NCBI GenBank assembly: GCA_037892935.1
Contig: JAYXKI010000001.1
Coordinates: forward strand, 2,666,001-2,730,000
Source of the DNA: Phlebopus portentosus
Taxonomy: Eukaryota; Basidiomycota; Agaricomycetes; Boletales; Boletinellaceae
DNA: 64,000 nt
Direction of reading: 5' to 3'
The notes below the pieces were generated by a model. The model worked only from the letters and a program-made list of their open reading frames with translations, had not been told where the DNA came from and searched no databases. The position numbers and the translations under genes are program-made. Positions 48,210 through 59,994 of this stretch are shown piece after piece (the stretch's first letter is position 1; each line of letters starts with the position of its first letter).

Positions 48210-48525
48210 TGTTAGGTGGATGAATCAAGGACCTATCTGAGGCAGGCCAATATAACAGCAAATAAGTAATAATATCATTGTGACCAGCAAGCATCTAAGA
48301 TAGACTTAAGCTTACGTTGTTGCATGCTAAGTTGTAGTAAAGGTAAGTAGAATTCAATAAATAAAGGAATACAAGAGTAGGTACCTAAGTCGTAGTGAAG
48401 GTAAGTGTTAGGTGGATGTTCCGGAGACTGAGACAAGGCAGGCTAATACAACAGCAAATAAGTATAAATGAGATAATCCCAAGTATGTCATTCAGATCAA
48501 GACAGCTAAGATAAAACTTAAGTCT
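48210..48525 (+). repeat. Two diverged copies of a ~110-bp repeat
   Basis: Both copies start TGTTAGGTGGATG (48210 and 48407) and share ggcaggc-aatacaacagcaaataagta and a later ctaagata-acttaag block; a shorter duplication (taagttgtagtaaaggtaagt / taagtcgtagtgaaggtaagt) lies at ~48329 and ~48386. The TGTTAG start recalls LTR ends, but no partner end was found. Confidence 0.5.
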
Positions 48526-49135
48526 AGACCATCAAATACTGTTAGGACCGTAGTTTTCGGACAAGGTGGTTAGTCCGAGCATACTGGAACAAGTCCCTGC
48601 TTCCTCCTTCTTTCAATGTATAATTGGAGAGTAGAGTAGCGAAGGTTAGATGTACTACTAAGAAGCGAGCTATAGGCTCAAGCTTAACCCAGCAGTAGAG
48701 CAGAGGTTCAATCAAAGGGGTACAGTTATGATTGAGAGTACAAAATAATTTTACTGAGGGACAACACCCCGCTCAGCTGGCGCCTTAAATAAAGTTTCTA
48801 CTGAATATTACTGACTACCAAATACTACTGACTATGCCTTGCCATTGGTTAGGACAATATGTTTCAGCTAGTGTCACCATCACAATCTTCAATCAGTGGT
48901 ACCACTAGCAATCCTGGTGGTGCTACCGACACTCCTAGTAGCAGCACTGCATACTTCCTTCCATATCAGGCAGGCCGTTATCTTCCTCCATTCTGAAGAA
49001 GCTTCCCCAGGCTTCTATTGATTGTTGTTCCTATCACATGTTAATCCCAAACACCAATCCTCCCACGAGAGACTTCTTTCTTGTGCCGCGATCTCGCTTC
49101 GCCAGCGCTCCGTTACTCTAGCTGAGCTTCTGCCG
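48526..49135. other. Non-coding repeat debris
   Basis: About 600 bp with no sustained frame, rich in short A/T runs and TGTTAG-like words; probably decayed LTR sequence. No specific feature can be supported. Confidence 0.35.
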
Positions 49136-50083
49136 TTAGTCTTTCATCATGGGGCTAACTGTTATCTCGAGACCTGAGACTGGCAACCCCTGCCGATCTT
49201 CAGAGGTTAATCTCAGCGGCTGTATAAACTTGGCGGATACTCTTCTATGCCAGGCCACTATACCGATATCAGAGTACTGTAGTCCGATGCCCATCGTTAA
49301 CCTGAACCGTTGTCCCAAGTGATTCATGTCGTGCTATTCGTCTACTGTAATAACCCCTTCTTCCGAGCTTTTCCAAGCTTCTAGCATCTGTGCTATTGCT
49401 TCTTCCATAAGATCTTTGACATCTGATGGTGTCCTGTAATATACTGGCCAATCGACTTCCACCGCAGTGTGTCGGCATAGGGTCTGGTGACGATGCTGAT
49501 TGATCTAAGCTCTCACACCGACCTTCAATGCGTAAATATCCCTATCACTGAGCTATATGGATACCTCATGCTCATATGCGCTCATTCCGCAATTCGGCAA
49601 TGGTTGGTCCAACGTTCATTCCGAGGGTCCGGGCTTATGTCGAATCTTGGCATCGGCTGCCTCCCTTGTTACTAAGCGCTCCATAAAGTTCTTGAGGAGC
49701 CACTCCGAAAGAACCCAACTCCTTTAGTATGCCAAATAGCAGTTTGTACACACCAGGCTTTCATGAACAAAGCGTCTAGTTGCACCTCGTCGATAGCGTC
49801 TCTTCTGCAGGAGTTCTACATATCTTGCGATGTTCTTGTCTTCCATCTGTATATAACTTCGTTCCAGTGGGGGAGTATGTTCAATGTGCATTCTAGATAA
49901 TCCTTCTTGCAAATCGTATAGGTCCTCCCTCTCGTCACATTTGTCTTCATAGTATCGTTGACTGGGTTCCTCTGGAACGTCCTCAGCAGCTACCTTCCCA
50001 GGTACTTGCTACCTTAGTAGGCGAGAATCGCCTCCACTATTCTGTCTCTGGAGCCTTTCGAAATGCTCTTGATTAGACTGCAT
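49136..50083 (-). pseudogene. Decayed homologue of the 246-aa retroelement-linked protein
   Basis: From the ATG at 50083 one frame runs 316 codons to a TAA at 49136, interrupted by six stops but no frameshift. The encoded residues keep C-x2-C (CTNC), a Trp eight after it, then Glu-His 59 residues after the first Cys, Gly-Val 18 later, H-x3-C, D-x-P and EGV-x3-DE, in the same order and spacing (one residue of difference) as the intact protein at 60801-61541. N-terminal to this it has ~115 extra residues (QSNQEHFERLQRQ start). A purine tract GGGGGAGGAA followed by TGTTAC lies 60 bp upstream of the ATG. It is unrelated to gag, pol or any host family I know. Confidence 0.6.
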
Positions 50084-52223
50084 TATTCGATGCGTAAAAC
50101 GTCTGATTCCATGTTGCATCGGGTATCCACAATTTTTGTAACATTCCTCCCCCTAAGATCCACTTCGGACTGCAAGGAGATTGTGGATCCAATTAATTGT
50201 GGTAGTCATAATCTTGCTGTTTCGTATAGTTGCTTCCTAGACCTGATCCTTCTAGTGTACCAGTAGCCTATTCCTCTTGCTTGGAATAACTGTAGCACTG
50301 TACATCCAGAGTCCTTAATTCGTTATTGATAATTACTCAATAATTCAAAGCCTCGCTAAGTGTCGGCTTCCAACATACTAGATGCTTCCCAACATGCTAG
50401 GAATAGTTTAATGACTTGTTCAGGTCAATCCCAGGCCTTCCTAAGCCTCGCTGTACTCACTATCCGAGGAGTCAGCCCAAAACCAATCCTTATATGAAGG
50501 ATTTCCTTTCTCATCCAGCAGATCCAATCTGCGGACTGACAGCATGCTGCTTCAAGTGAATGGCCTTTTCGCAGCTCTCCAATGATGCTTATGCCACTCT
50601 GGATACCTGAAGTCACATTGTTTGATACTGAAAGGATCCGCTCAAAAAACTCGCATCAAGATCGACATAATTAGCAGATCAACAGGATCAGCATTCTAAA
50701 TGTGACTAGTAACAGTCTAGCAGTCACTAGAGCCAAACTACTGTTAACGCAACCAAGGCAACAGTCACGGGCATCAACGGCAATATATGGGCGCCTAAGA
50801 AGCATGCCACAAGTACGTAACCCCGCGGACTACTTAACACCACCGACCGGTAATTACCACCGCCGATTTACTACTGCCGACCATCACCTTAACACCACCG
50901 ACCAAACTCCCAATCCGACCCGATCAAAAGAAGTCAAGAAGCGATCAAAACTACTAGAAGCCTGAGAAGTCTAGAACACGACTACTAAAGCCTAACGCCT
51001 AAAGTCTAAAGGCTAATCCGAGCCCAATGGAGACATCACTGGCATTCCAACACTGTCAGACTTGTGCCCGAGCGTACATAGTCCTTTATGAGATATACTT
51101 CACAGTATGTCATGCTACAAGCGAAACACGTGACTGCCAAATCGAAGTCCAACGACATACGCAAGAAGCGTTACATGCCAATCCACCAAATCCTATAATA
51201 CCCAAGCAACATGAGGAACTCATTATTACAACTCGAACCCCTCGAGCTGCAGACCCGATAACTTGGAGGATACTAGGATGGTACAAGCCAGAGCTGCATA
51301 ACTCATGTCCAGCCTCTACAGTACAAGCAAACCTTTATTTACCAAGGAATGCAAACCTGGACACCAAGCAACTACAACTGGTACTCCAACAAAGGATATA
51401 GCAATACATTCATGATGTTAGACTCCCAGGCAAAGCATGGCTAGTCACTCGAACACAACTGCATCCCCCAGCTGAACTCATACAGTTCATGGTATGCATT
51501 GGACCATACTCTACACCAACCTGACATCTCAATACCAATGTGCAAGTTGTGCTTACACCCTTCGGACCACAAGACGAACAGCGAAGAGTCACATAGCGAG
51601 CTGCCTACATTGCACCAAGAGCTACAATCCCACCTGGTGATGGAATCGACGTCATAGTGGAGCACTGACAGTGGAGCTTTCCATACTGGAGCAGCACCTC
51701 TATTGTCTCAGTTAGCAACCCCATAGAATTCCATCATAGTAGAGATACATTGGAGTAAAGTGGCGCTCAGTGGAGCAGAATGATGAAGGAAGTGATGTAA
51801 TGGTGGAGAGAAGTGGAGCAAGGTGGAGCATGGTGGAGTAAAGTGGAGAGAAGATGAGTAAGAAATAGGACGGAAAATGGATTATCTAGAAAGTATAAAT
51901 AGCGTTAGAAGTAGGCCCTCTTTCCCCCATCTTTCGATCCTCTTAACACACAGCGACAGTGTCTTACTACACTATCCATTGTGTGCTTTGTACTACTACG
52001 CCTCTTGGAAATCCCAATCTGCTCTTACTCTACCTTGTCTCTGAAAGCATCCCTTACCAGGACTGCAACTAGGAAGGATAGTAAGGGGACTGCGTGGTAC
52101 AGCTAAACGTGGGTAGATAGATCACCTCTGCACAATATACCGCTGCTTAGGCAAAAGGATCGAAACTGGTGTAACCCCGGACCTACACCTCTAACAGATA
52201 CCTGTCTTGTTCTGATATCTTCT
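50084..52223. other. Retroelement debris with GTGGAG-rich tract
   Basis: 2.1 kb with no gene I can support. It contains the purine tract plus TGTTAC (50143-50160), a 29-bp block shared with 62534-62562 (see repeat entry), a 124-codon plus-strand frame at 51027-51401 of no recognisable family, and a stretch at ~51750-51860 with many GTGGAG words followed by AGTATAAATAG (~51893). The last two suggest a decayed LTR promoter in plus orientation. Confidence 0.4.
50347..50375 (-). repeat. 29-bp block shared with 62534-62562
   Basis: On the minus strand both copies begin TGTTGGAAGCCGACAC and match at 25 of 29 bases. Both lie downstream of a gypsy pol and upstream of the 246-aa protein family on the same strand, so the block may be a conserved LTR terminus or an internal regulatory site. 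Confidence 0.5.
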
Positions 52224-55200
52224 TCATTTGATTATTCTCTGAGCTACAGACTCTCCCAGTGCTGTACTCAGGAACTTGTCGTCTTCTTTCTTGATGTCGA
52301 TTACTCTTTGCGTAGAGTCGATAATATTTGCGATCTTCTTTCTAGAGGGAAGATCTATCACTTCCGGCCAGCAATTCCTCTTGTGATACTCCCGCAATTT
52401 TTCTGAGACATTGCGCATCCCTTCTACAGGTTCCTAGGTATTTTCTTCCTCTGGGTAGCTGAGCCATTTAACCTGATACTCCCATCTATTGTGCCTTTTC
52501 CTCATATCCCAGATTGCTTCAACCTCATACTTGGTTTCTCCAGCGATAACTTCTGGTGATGGTCTTGTCCTTTGAGCCAGATTCTTTCATTCTCGATAGG
52601 GAATTAATAGTCCTGCATAAAACACTAGATGGATCCTCAACTCCTTTGGGAGATCCAATTCGTAATTGACAGGCCCATGCTTTGCGATAATTTGGTAAGG
52701 TCCCAGGTTTCTATCTCCTAGTTTCCTGGTGGGAACTAGCAAGGTTAGATTTCGACCATCTAGCATCACTTTATTGCCAACTTTGAATGATGGCATCGGG
52801 CCTCGGTGTCTGTCTACAAACTTCTTCATTGCTTCTCGTGCCTGTTTCAGCACCTTCACTGCTTCTTCTTGATTCTTCTTTCGCATTACCACATAATCTT
52901 ATATTCCTCGGATTGGAAGCTTGAATCCTAATTCTGGCTGAAATCTATATACCAATTCAAATAGTGTCTTGCCTGTACTAGAGTGAGATCAGCTATTGTA
53001 GGCAAATTCTGCCATAGGTAGATGTTCGTCCCAATTGTCTTGCTGCAAGTTGAAATAGCATCGTAACAGCTGTTCCATTTCTTGATTTACTCGCTCTGTT
53101 TGACCATCTGTTTGGGGATGATACGCCGTACTAAGCTTCGTCTTAATCTCGAGGGCCTGGTTCACCTGTTCTGTAAACTAGCTAGCGAACTGAGGTCCTC
53201 TGTCACTGATTACTGTTCTTGGAGTTCTGACCTTACTGTAGACATAGTTGATCATTAAGTCTGCAGTGGTCTTCAAGTTTGCATTTACTGTAGTAGGTAT
53301 AAAAGTTCCCATCTTAGAGAACCTGTCTACCACCACTAGTATCGCATTGTTTCCTTTACTCATCGTCGGAAGTCCAGTGACATAGTCCATAGTAATTTCA
53401 TTGTAGGGCCTAGTTGCTATCTGCAATAGTTGCAGAGGTGGTTGCATCTTTCCTCATCTCGCTTTCATCCTTTGGCACATGTCGCATGTGCGCACATATT
53501 CTTCTACCCATTCCCTCATCTTCGGCCACCAAACTCTCCTTTCCAGTTTGTCTATAGTCTTCTGTATCCCTGGGTGTCCGGACGCCAGGGCGTCATGGCA
53601 CTGTCATACAATTTCCTTCTTAACTTCTTCATCTGGTGGGATAACCAATTTATCATCCTTCCACCAATATCCTTCTTCGAACATTCCGATTGTTGGCTCT
53701 TTGGATTGTTCATAGGCGTCTCAAATCTTCTCTCCCAGTTCTGGACCCCCTGTAAGCTCAAATACCCGTACTGTGTGCATGGGCAGGTCCAATGTTCTGA
53801 ACAATTGCGGAGGAAGTAGGACTTGTTCTGGCTGGTCCTCTTGGCCCTGTTCATAATCTGGCCTTCTTGATAGCGCATCTGCTCGTGAATTCTTAGTTCC
53901 GGGTCGATACTCAATTCGAAATCAAAATCTGCTGAGAAATGTCGCCCATCTCACTTGGCGGCCACTTAGCTTCCTAGCTCCCATAAAATATCGAAGATTA
54001 GCTTGATCGCTAATTACTCAAATCTTGTGCTTTGCTCCTTCCAAGTGGTGCCTCCAATTGCTCAAGGCCTTGACAATCACCAGTAGTTCCTTGTCCATCA
54101 CTGGATAGTTATTCTTAGCATCTCGATAGGTGTTCAACCAATATCCAATGGGGTGCAAAATTTCATCTTCTCCGAGCTGCAAGAGTACGGCTCCCATTGC
54201 AAAGTTTGATGCATCAGTTTCCAGCACAAATTGCTTATCGTGATCTGGTCGTACTAGCAATGGTGCAGTGGTGAAAGCTTCCTTAAGTTTCCTGAAGCTT
54301 TCTTGTTGTCGTTCTCCCCAGGTGAATGTCTTCTTGCCAGACATCAGCTCTGTTAGTGGCCTCGCAATCTTGGTAAAATTTTCAATGAATTTTCGGTAGA
54401 AATTTGCAAAACCGATAAACTTTTGAATGTCTCGCTTGCTTGACAAGTCTGGCCATTCCTGAACTGCCTTCACCTTGTATGGATCTATCTGCATGCCCAA
54501 CTGGTTAACCACAAATCCTAAATAGTTGAGTTCCTTCTTTCCGAAGTAGCACTTCTCTGGTTTACAGAAGAAGTCTGCTCTCCTTAACCTGCACAATACC
54601 TCTGCTAGCAGGTCCCAATGTTCCTATTCTGTTTCTGCATAGACTATAATGTCATCCAAATAAATGAGTATGCCCTGCCCGATCATGTCCTGAAAGAGCT
54701 CGTTTATTGCACGTTGGAATACTGCAGGTGCATTCATTAATCTGAACTGCATTACCATCGGCTGGTATACTCCCATATGAGTCCTGAAGGTGGCATACTT
54801 CTCATGCCCTGGGTGTATTCGAATGTTATTGTACCCACTTCGCAGATCCAGTGTAGAGAACCATTTAGCATGCGCAAGATCGTCCGGGAGCATATGTAGC
54901 AGAGGCATTAGTTGGTGATCAGGAATGACCACCACATTCAGCCCTCTGTAGTTGATAACAATTCTATACTCCGGCTTGCTATCCTTTCCTATTGTCTTCT
55001 TGGCTATGACAAATACTGGTGTGCAAGTGTTCACTTTTTCTTCAGCTGGTACCTGGTTTCCTACAACTCAAATCCATCCCTTCTTCAGATCCTCACGAAT
55101 CTATTCTTCTACTGCTCACTTTTCAGCAGGAGCGAGTGGATATACTGGTCCAGGTTTCAGGAGCTCTGCTCCTGGAAGGAGCTCAATCTTCATGTCCCAT

Positions 55201-57302
55201 TGGCTCGAGTTAGGCAGCCGTTTGGCAGCTTCCTTGTCAAACCTATTTCTGAACTCCCATATTTGTTTTGGAAGAATTTCTTTGAGAGATTTGTTACCAG
55301 CAGGGTCAGCCATCCTTTCATCAAGTGCCTTTTCTTGAGCATATTTTTGAGCTATGCTGTTGTACTTGAGAAGGCGTTCTCTCCGTGATGCGACTTGTCA
55401 ATGCTCTAAGCGGCGGATCCAGTGAGGAGGCTTGGGTGGCCTTCCTCTTCAAGAGGCGTCCTCCATATCTACCAAAGTAGTGGGCTTGTGCGATCCTAGG
55501 GTACCCTTGAACTCCGTCTCGGATCCAGCTCTTCTCTCTAGCACTTTTCTTTTCACTTTGGGCAGCTGCATGATCGAGTCAACAGGCGTGTGCCATCGGC
55601 ACCCCTTCTGCCCCTGCAAGAGTCCCTGCTCCATTGCGGCATAATTTGAAATAAACCTGTTACCTTTACCATTTGTTTTCTCTGTTGGAGCAGGGCCCTG
55701 CATTTGGTTCCTAAACCGTGGTCTTCGCGGGCGCACTTGAGCTCCCGAAGCTAGCCTACTTGATGATTGCAGTGTACTAACTTCGGCCCTGTACCAATTG
55801 CTTGGGACTACCCTCCCTTTGGGGTGGACCACTTTCCCAGACACTAGCCTACCCTTGAATAGCATCTCATGTCTGGTTACTCCTCGGTCTCTTGTAGGAG
55901 GAGATCTCGCTAGGTGGCCAAATCTAGTACGCTTTGTGGCCTTAGTTTCACAGTGCTCCTGACCTAAAGTACTCCTGCTTGTACCTTCACTTCATATAGT
56001 GAAGCTAACTGACTGCTTCTGCACTGCCAGGGTTGAGTCATTGTGGCCCTCGTGCATGGATGGAGGAGTCCACTCCACCCTAATACTCCTTATGACAGGG
56101 TTCGAATCTGTACCACTTCCTCCGCTCTTCTGTCGACGCATCTTGAGTAGATCAGGTGCGTAGTGTCCAGGTTTTCCTCCTTTTGATGGTACACTAGGCT
56201 TCTTCCTTCTACTTGTATTAGATCCTTCTGCATCGATTGTCATTTGTGCTTATATTTCTTCCCGCACTCTTGCTTGGGCTTCAGATGTTGTTGGTGAGGT
56301 TGCTGTTCCTAGGCCTCCCTGAATTGCCAATAGCTGAAGATGTGCCGTATACATGCCGCTATATTCATTGAGGAGTTCATCATGTTTGGTGCCCTTGTCC
56401 ATGTCCCTGACCATGGTGCGGTATACTGTACCATCCACTTCCTCGAGACTGTCAAAGTTGTGCCAGTTTCGTTCATCCTTCGTTATTTGGCACTTGTTCC
56501 CAAACCAGAAGAATTTCCATCTCCCTTCCTGCTTAGTGAAGGAGAGTTCTGGTGGTTTATACATGACTTCCTCAAATGGTACAAGCAGCTCTGTAGACTC
56601 TTTTTCTTCTCCCTCTTCTGGTGGTACCATAGTTGGTTCTTTATCTCCTTCTTCCTCGGTTTCTTGTCCTGATTCGATGTCGCTGTGGTAATAGACTCTA
56701 GTTTCCCATTCTTCTTCCTTTTCATCATCTGCATCCCATTCGGGTGGTATGTACTCTGGAATTCTTCGCCATCTTCTGTGCTTTCGGAGTTTCCTTGGGG
56801 CTAGGAATAGCTGTATGGAGCGCAAACAGGCCATCCCATTAAAAGCAGTTTCCTTCCCGCCTTTGCGAAGGATTCTTTTAGTCCAGTCGATAGTTGGCTT
56901 ATGCTGTTCAAGCCAATCATTTCCTATGAGAAACTTGTCTTCGTGCATATCCACCACTGCGATGTCCATTAAGCCTCTTGTAATCCCTGTGTCCACTATT
57001 GCTCTGACGTTCCAAGTTCATCCACCATGATTAATTGATCTATCGGCATTCCGGATGGTATAGTTTTCTTCTGCAGGTACTGTTCTTAGTCCTAGGCTCT
57101 GTACAACCGTAGGGCTAATAGTAGTGATTGCAGATCTGGAGTCAATCATAGCTGAGAGATTAACCTTTTTCTGTCCCTGAATGACGTCAATGGATATAGT
57201 AGGATCGTTGGAATTTGGTCTAGCAATAGTCCATTGGCGCTTTATTTCTTGTGTGTCCTTCGAGCCCTCACCAGTGTCCGATGTCGACTGACGGCCCTTC
57301 AA
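52224..57302 (-). pseudogene. Decayed gypsy pol: protease-RT-RNase H-integrase-chromodomain
   Basis: A single reading frame runs 5 kb with roughly twenty stops and no frameshift. Order on the minus strand: aspartic protease (DSRSAITT at ~57150, where DSG is expected), a long linker, PLAPAE (~55140), RT with LDLRSGY and YLDD (54850-54650), RNase H (DASNFAMGA, ~54210), HHCC zinc finger with CDMC (~53485), integrase core with MDYVTGLP and SDRGPQFAS (53400-53180), GPYQIIAKHG (~52680) and a chromodomain (YQVKWLSYP, with the following ENTW changed to a stop). Catalytic residues of RT and integrase are kept; the protease active-site Gly is not. Inactive as it stands. Confidence 0.85.
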
Positions 57303-58324
57303 AAATCCTCCTCGGAATCCTCCTCAAGGGCATACGAAGCCTGTTCCTTACACCTTGGTAACTTTGTTCTCTTGTCCAGTAGTTCTTCCATCTCAGAATC
57401 GCTGCTAATCCCAACTTCCCGGCATTTTAGGAAGTGGCCAGTCTTGCCAGATCGTCTCTTCTACACCCGTCTCTTGTAGTTGGTTTGGTGTCCACAGCTT
57501 CTCTGTTGTTCTCGCCCTACATTGTTGCAGTCCCGTGCAAAGTGACCTGTCTTGCCACATGCCCAGCATGCCCCGGAATTTTCACCTCAGGAACCCCTAG
57601 TAAAGCACCTAGACATGTCGATGTCCATAGGCTCACCCAGAAACTCGGCTGGGCGACGAGCTTCTGGGGGCACTGGCATGTACGATACCGCTTGCCCATC
57701 TTTAAACATAGGGGTGTACTTCCTGTTACTGCCTATTACCTTGGCAGCTATTAGACTGGCCTCCAGATTGCTAGCATTCTCTTGCCATTGGGTCAGTTCC
57801 CAAGTAGGATGATCTGTATTCATAAGCAGGGCCTTTAGGATAGCCTGATTGAGACCTCTCTTGTACTTGTAAATCAGCGCTTGATGATCATAGTGATCTG
57901 GTAATCTCATCCTAATATCATTGAAGGCCCTGTTATACTGCTTCACCCACGCCCATTCCTGATAAATCATCCTAATATTTCGCTCGGCTTCTTCTTGAAG
58001 TCCAAAAATGCCATTATGGTTGAGTGCTAATTCATTTCATAGATCGTCCTTGTCGTCCCATCCACCTTTCTGGTTAATAACAAGCTTATTGTCTGCATCT
58101 CGCTTGTAGGTGGAGACTAATTGATTCCTATTCACGGCCTATTTGCCATTAACCCAAGTCTGAGCTTATCCTCGCAGACATTCCAAAATGATCTTGACTC
58201 TCTTTTGTCAGTCGCTCGGATGTTTTTCATTCAACCGGCTGATCATTTAGTTCTGGAAGTTCTCAAGCAACTCATAAGGGTTTCTCTTAAACAAGAGATA
58301 CTTCATGATATCTTTGTTTGACAT
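57299..58324 (-). pseudogene. Decayed gypsy gag with CCHC zinc knuckle
   Basis: The frame starts at an ATG (SNKDIMKYLLFKRNPYEL) and reads 341 codons with several stops to a TGA at 57301-57299. It contains the gag helical region (EWAWVKQYNRAFNDIRM) and, at 57568-57526, a CCHC knuckle CWACGKTGHFARDC, which binds nucleic acid in the packaged particle; a second, partial GKTGHFLKC follows. The gag stop lies inside the start of the pol frame, shifted by -1, directly after five T (57305-57301). Confidence 0.75.
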
Positions 58325-58530
58325 ATTGACCTAAACAAATTCAACCAACATTTTTATGAGTATCACTGAAATTCAGCGCATTATAATAATACATGGTTTA
58401 GTAGCTAAGTTATCCAGTGAGTACCACCTCCACTTTTCAACTAGCCACCTTACCCTTCCTGCCTGGTCAGTTCTTAGGCATCTTCCTTCTCCTTGGCAAG
58501 CTTCACACTCTAAACCAAGGCCTATCTCCT

Positions 58531-59994
58531 TTATTCCCGAGCTTCGACTCTCTCTTCACTGCTTTCATGTTCCTCACTTTTCTCTTCAGTCTTCCAGTCG
58601 TCGTTGGCCTCGAAGTACTCTTGATCCTCGCTGGTTGGCTCTTCTACATCGTGACCTTGCACCCATACTACCATTACCATGTTGGCTACCCCCTGCCTCG
58701 GCAGTCCCTCTAATACGTTGAGAAACTCCAACCATACAGGGCAGCTGCTAGGGCGTATGATAGGATCATAATCATAATCAGAGTCTGGGGAGTACTCACT
58801 TGCCGCCTGGAGCCTTTCTTCTCTCTCCTCAAGCTCCCAAGCACTTGGAGTAGGCGATCCTGGCAGTGAGTCCTGGTGTGGGTACTGGAGGTGGTTTCTT
58901 TTGATGTAGTGGCCGTTCCATCCCAGCCTTTGGATCGCTTCTTCGACGAGCTCTCCCTGCTCATTCCATATGAGCTCCCGGACCCCTGTGCCATAGCCCA
59001 TCTCTCGAGTATTGTCCGCCTCCCATGCTTCCCCAGCATCTGGAGGTAGTCCCCATCTATCGTTGGATGGTTAGGGGTGTGGCAATTCCAGAATTACTTC
59101 CCTCAGCAGATCTTCTGCTTGCTGGTTGAGGCTTCCGGGTTACATATCTGTGGAGATGTAGTCCGGGAGATCTTCTTCTGCTTTGATGTGGCCTTTGACT
59201 TCCTGTTCTTCTTGGGCAAGCGCAGCAGGCACTACCAGCCCTCCTTGTGCGACTATTTCTGCAGCATAGCCTCTGAATGCCTCTGCTGCTTGTTGTCACA
59301 ATGGCGACAACAGTTGTCCTGTATGAGTTACTGTTCCATCTGGTTCCCTGCTCTGGCGGATAACCTTGACTACCTGATCCACAAAATGTTTGCCTGGAGT
59401 GCCTGCCAGGTTCGTTTGAGGGATCAGGCCTGGTATCTGGTCATCGTTGGAGTCCGAGCTCACGCTTGCAAAGCGATTAGCTAGACGTAGGCCTCTACCT
59501 TGCAGCGGGGAATCGAGGCTTAACCTTGTCCCTCCTCGTCTCGCTCACTGCATGAGGTAGGATTGACGAAGCCTAAGAGCTTGCTGCATCTGACGAATAC
59601 CTTCCGTGATTGAGTACTGGGCTGCGAGTTCTTCTTCTGCATTACTGATTCTTGCTCGAATAGCTTCTACCTGTTCGACCAGATAGCTAGCCTGGGTGTG
59701 CAGTTGTAGGAAATCCACGCCGCACAACCAGACGATTTCTTGCTGGGAGTTGGCCACCTGTTGCTCGAGGGCTGACTGACTGCCCTGGATGGCCACTGTT
59801 ACTGCTCCCAGAATTCAAGCCTGAAGTAAACCGAATGCGAAGTTAAGTCGCACGTCCTGTAGTTCGCCTTCCTGTCTAGCATTTGCATTGACCACCACGG
59901 CAACCTGATCTCCAACATGTCCTAGGATGTGCGATAAGAATTCCCTCAGCGTCTGTCCTTCTACAGTGAGGTTCTTGGAGTACTGAGAACCCAT
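58531..59994 (-). pseudogene. Retroelement ORF1 upstream of gag (decayed, ~487 codons)
   Basis: From an ATG at 59994 (GSQYSKNLTVEGQTLREF) one frame reaches 58531 with five internal stops. The first third is helical and coiled-coil-like (ALEQQVANSQQEI; AIRARISNAEEELAAQY). The last third carries GWNGHYIKRNHLQYPHQ and a very acidic tail. It is in a different frame from gag and separated from it by ~200 bp. Most gypsy elements have no such reading frame before gag. Function unknown; an N-terminal gag part is possible. Confidence 0.6.

Larger units (their letters stand above)
52224..59994 (-). mobile_element. Decayed Ty3/gypsy chromovirus (ORF1-gag-pol)
   Basis: On the minus strand the order is ORF1 (59994-58531), gag with CCHC (58324-57299), then pol (57302-52224): protease, RT with YLDD, RNase H, integrase with HHCC and DRG, and chromodomain. 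ORF1 and pol each read in a single frame across their length, broken by in-frame stop codons only. A TATAAAA at 60300-60294 upstream of ORF1 fits the promoter of a 5' LTR, but I could not define either LTR end. RT and integrase are related to, but clearly diverged from, the intact pol at the right window edge, so two families or ages are present. Confidence 0.85.

Noticed and set aside
51027..51401. 124-codon plus-strand ORF
   Set aside because: No family, no splice or promoter context, and it lies in retroelement debris; a chance frame is likely.
56090..56120. tRNA B-box-like GGTTCGAATC
   Set aside because: No A box or cloverleaf around it; it lies within the decayed pol frame.
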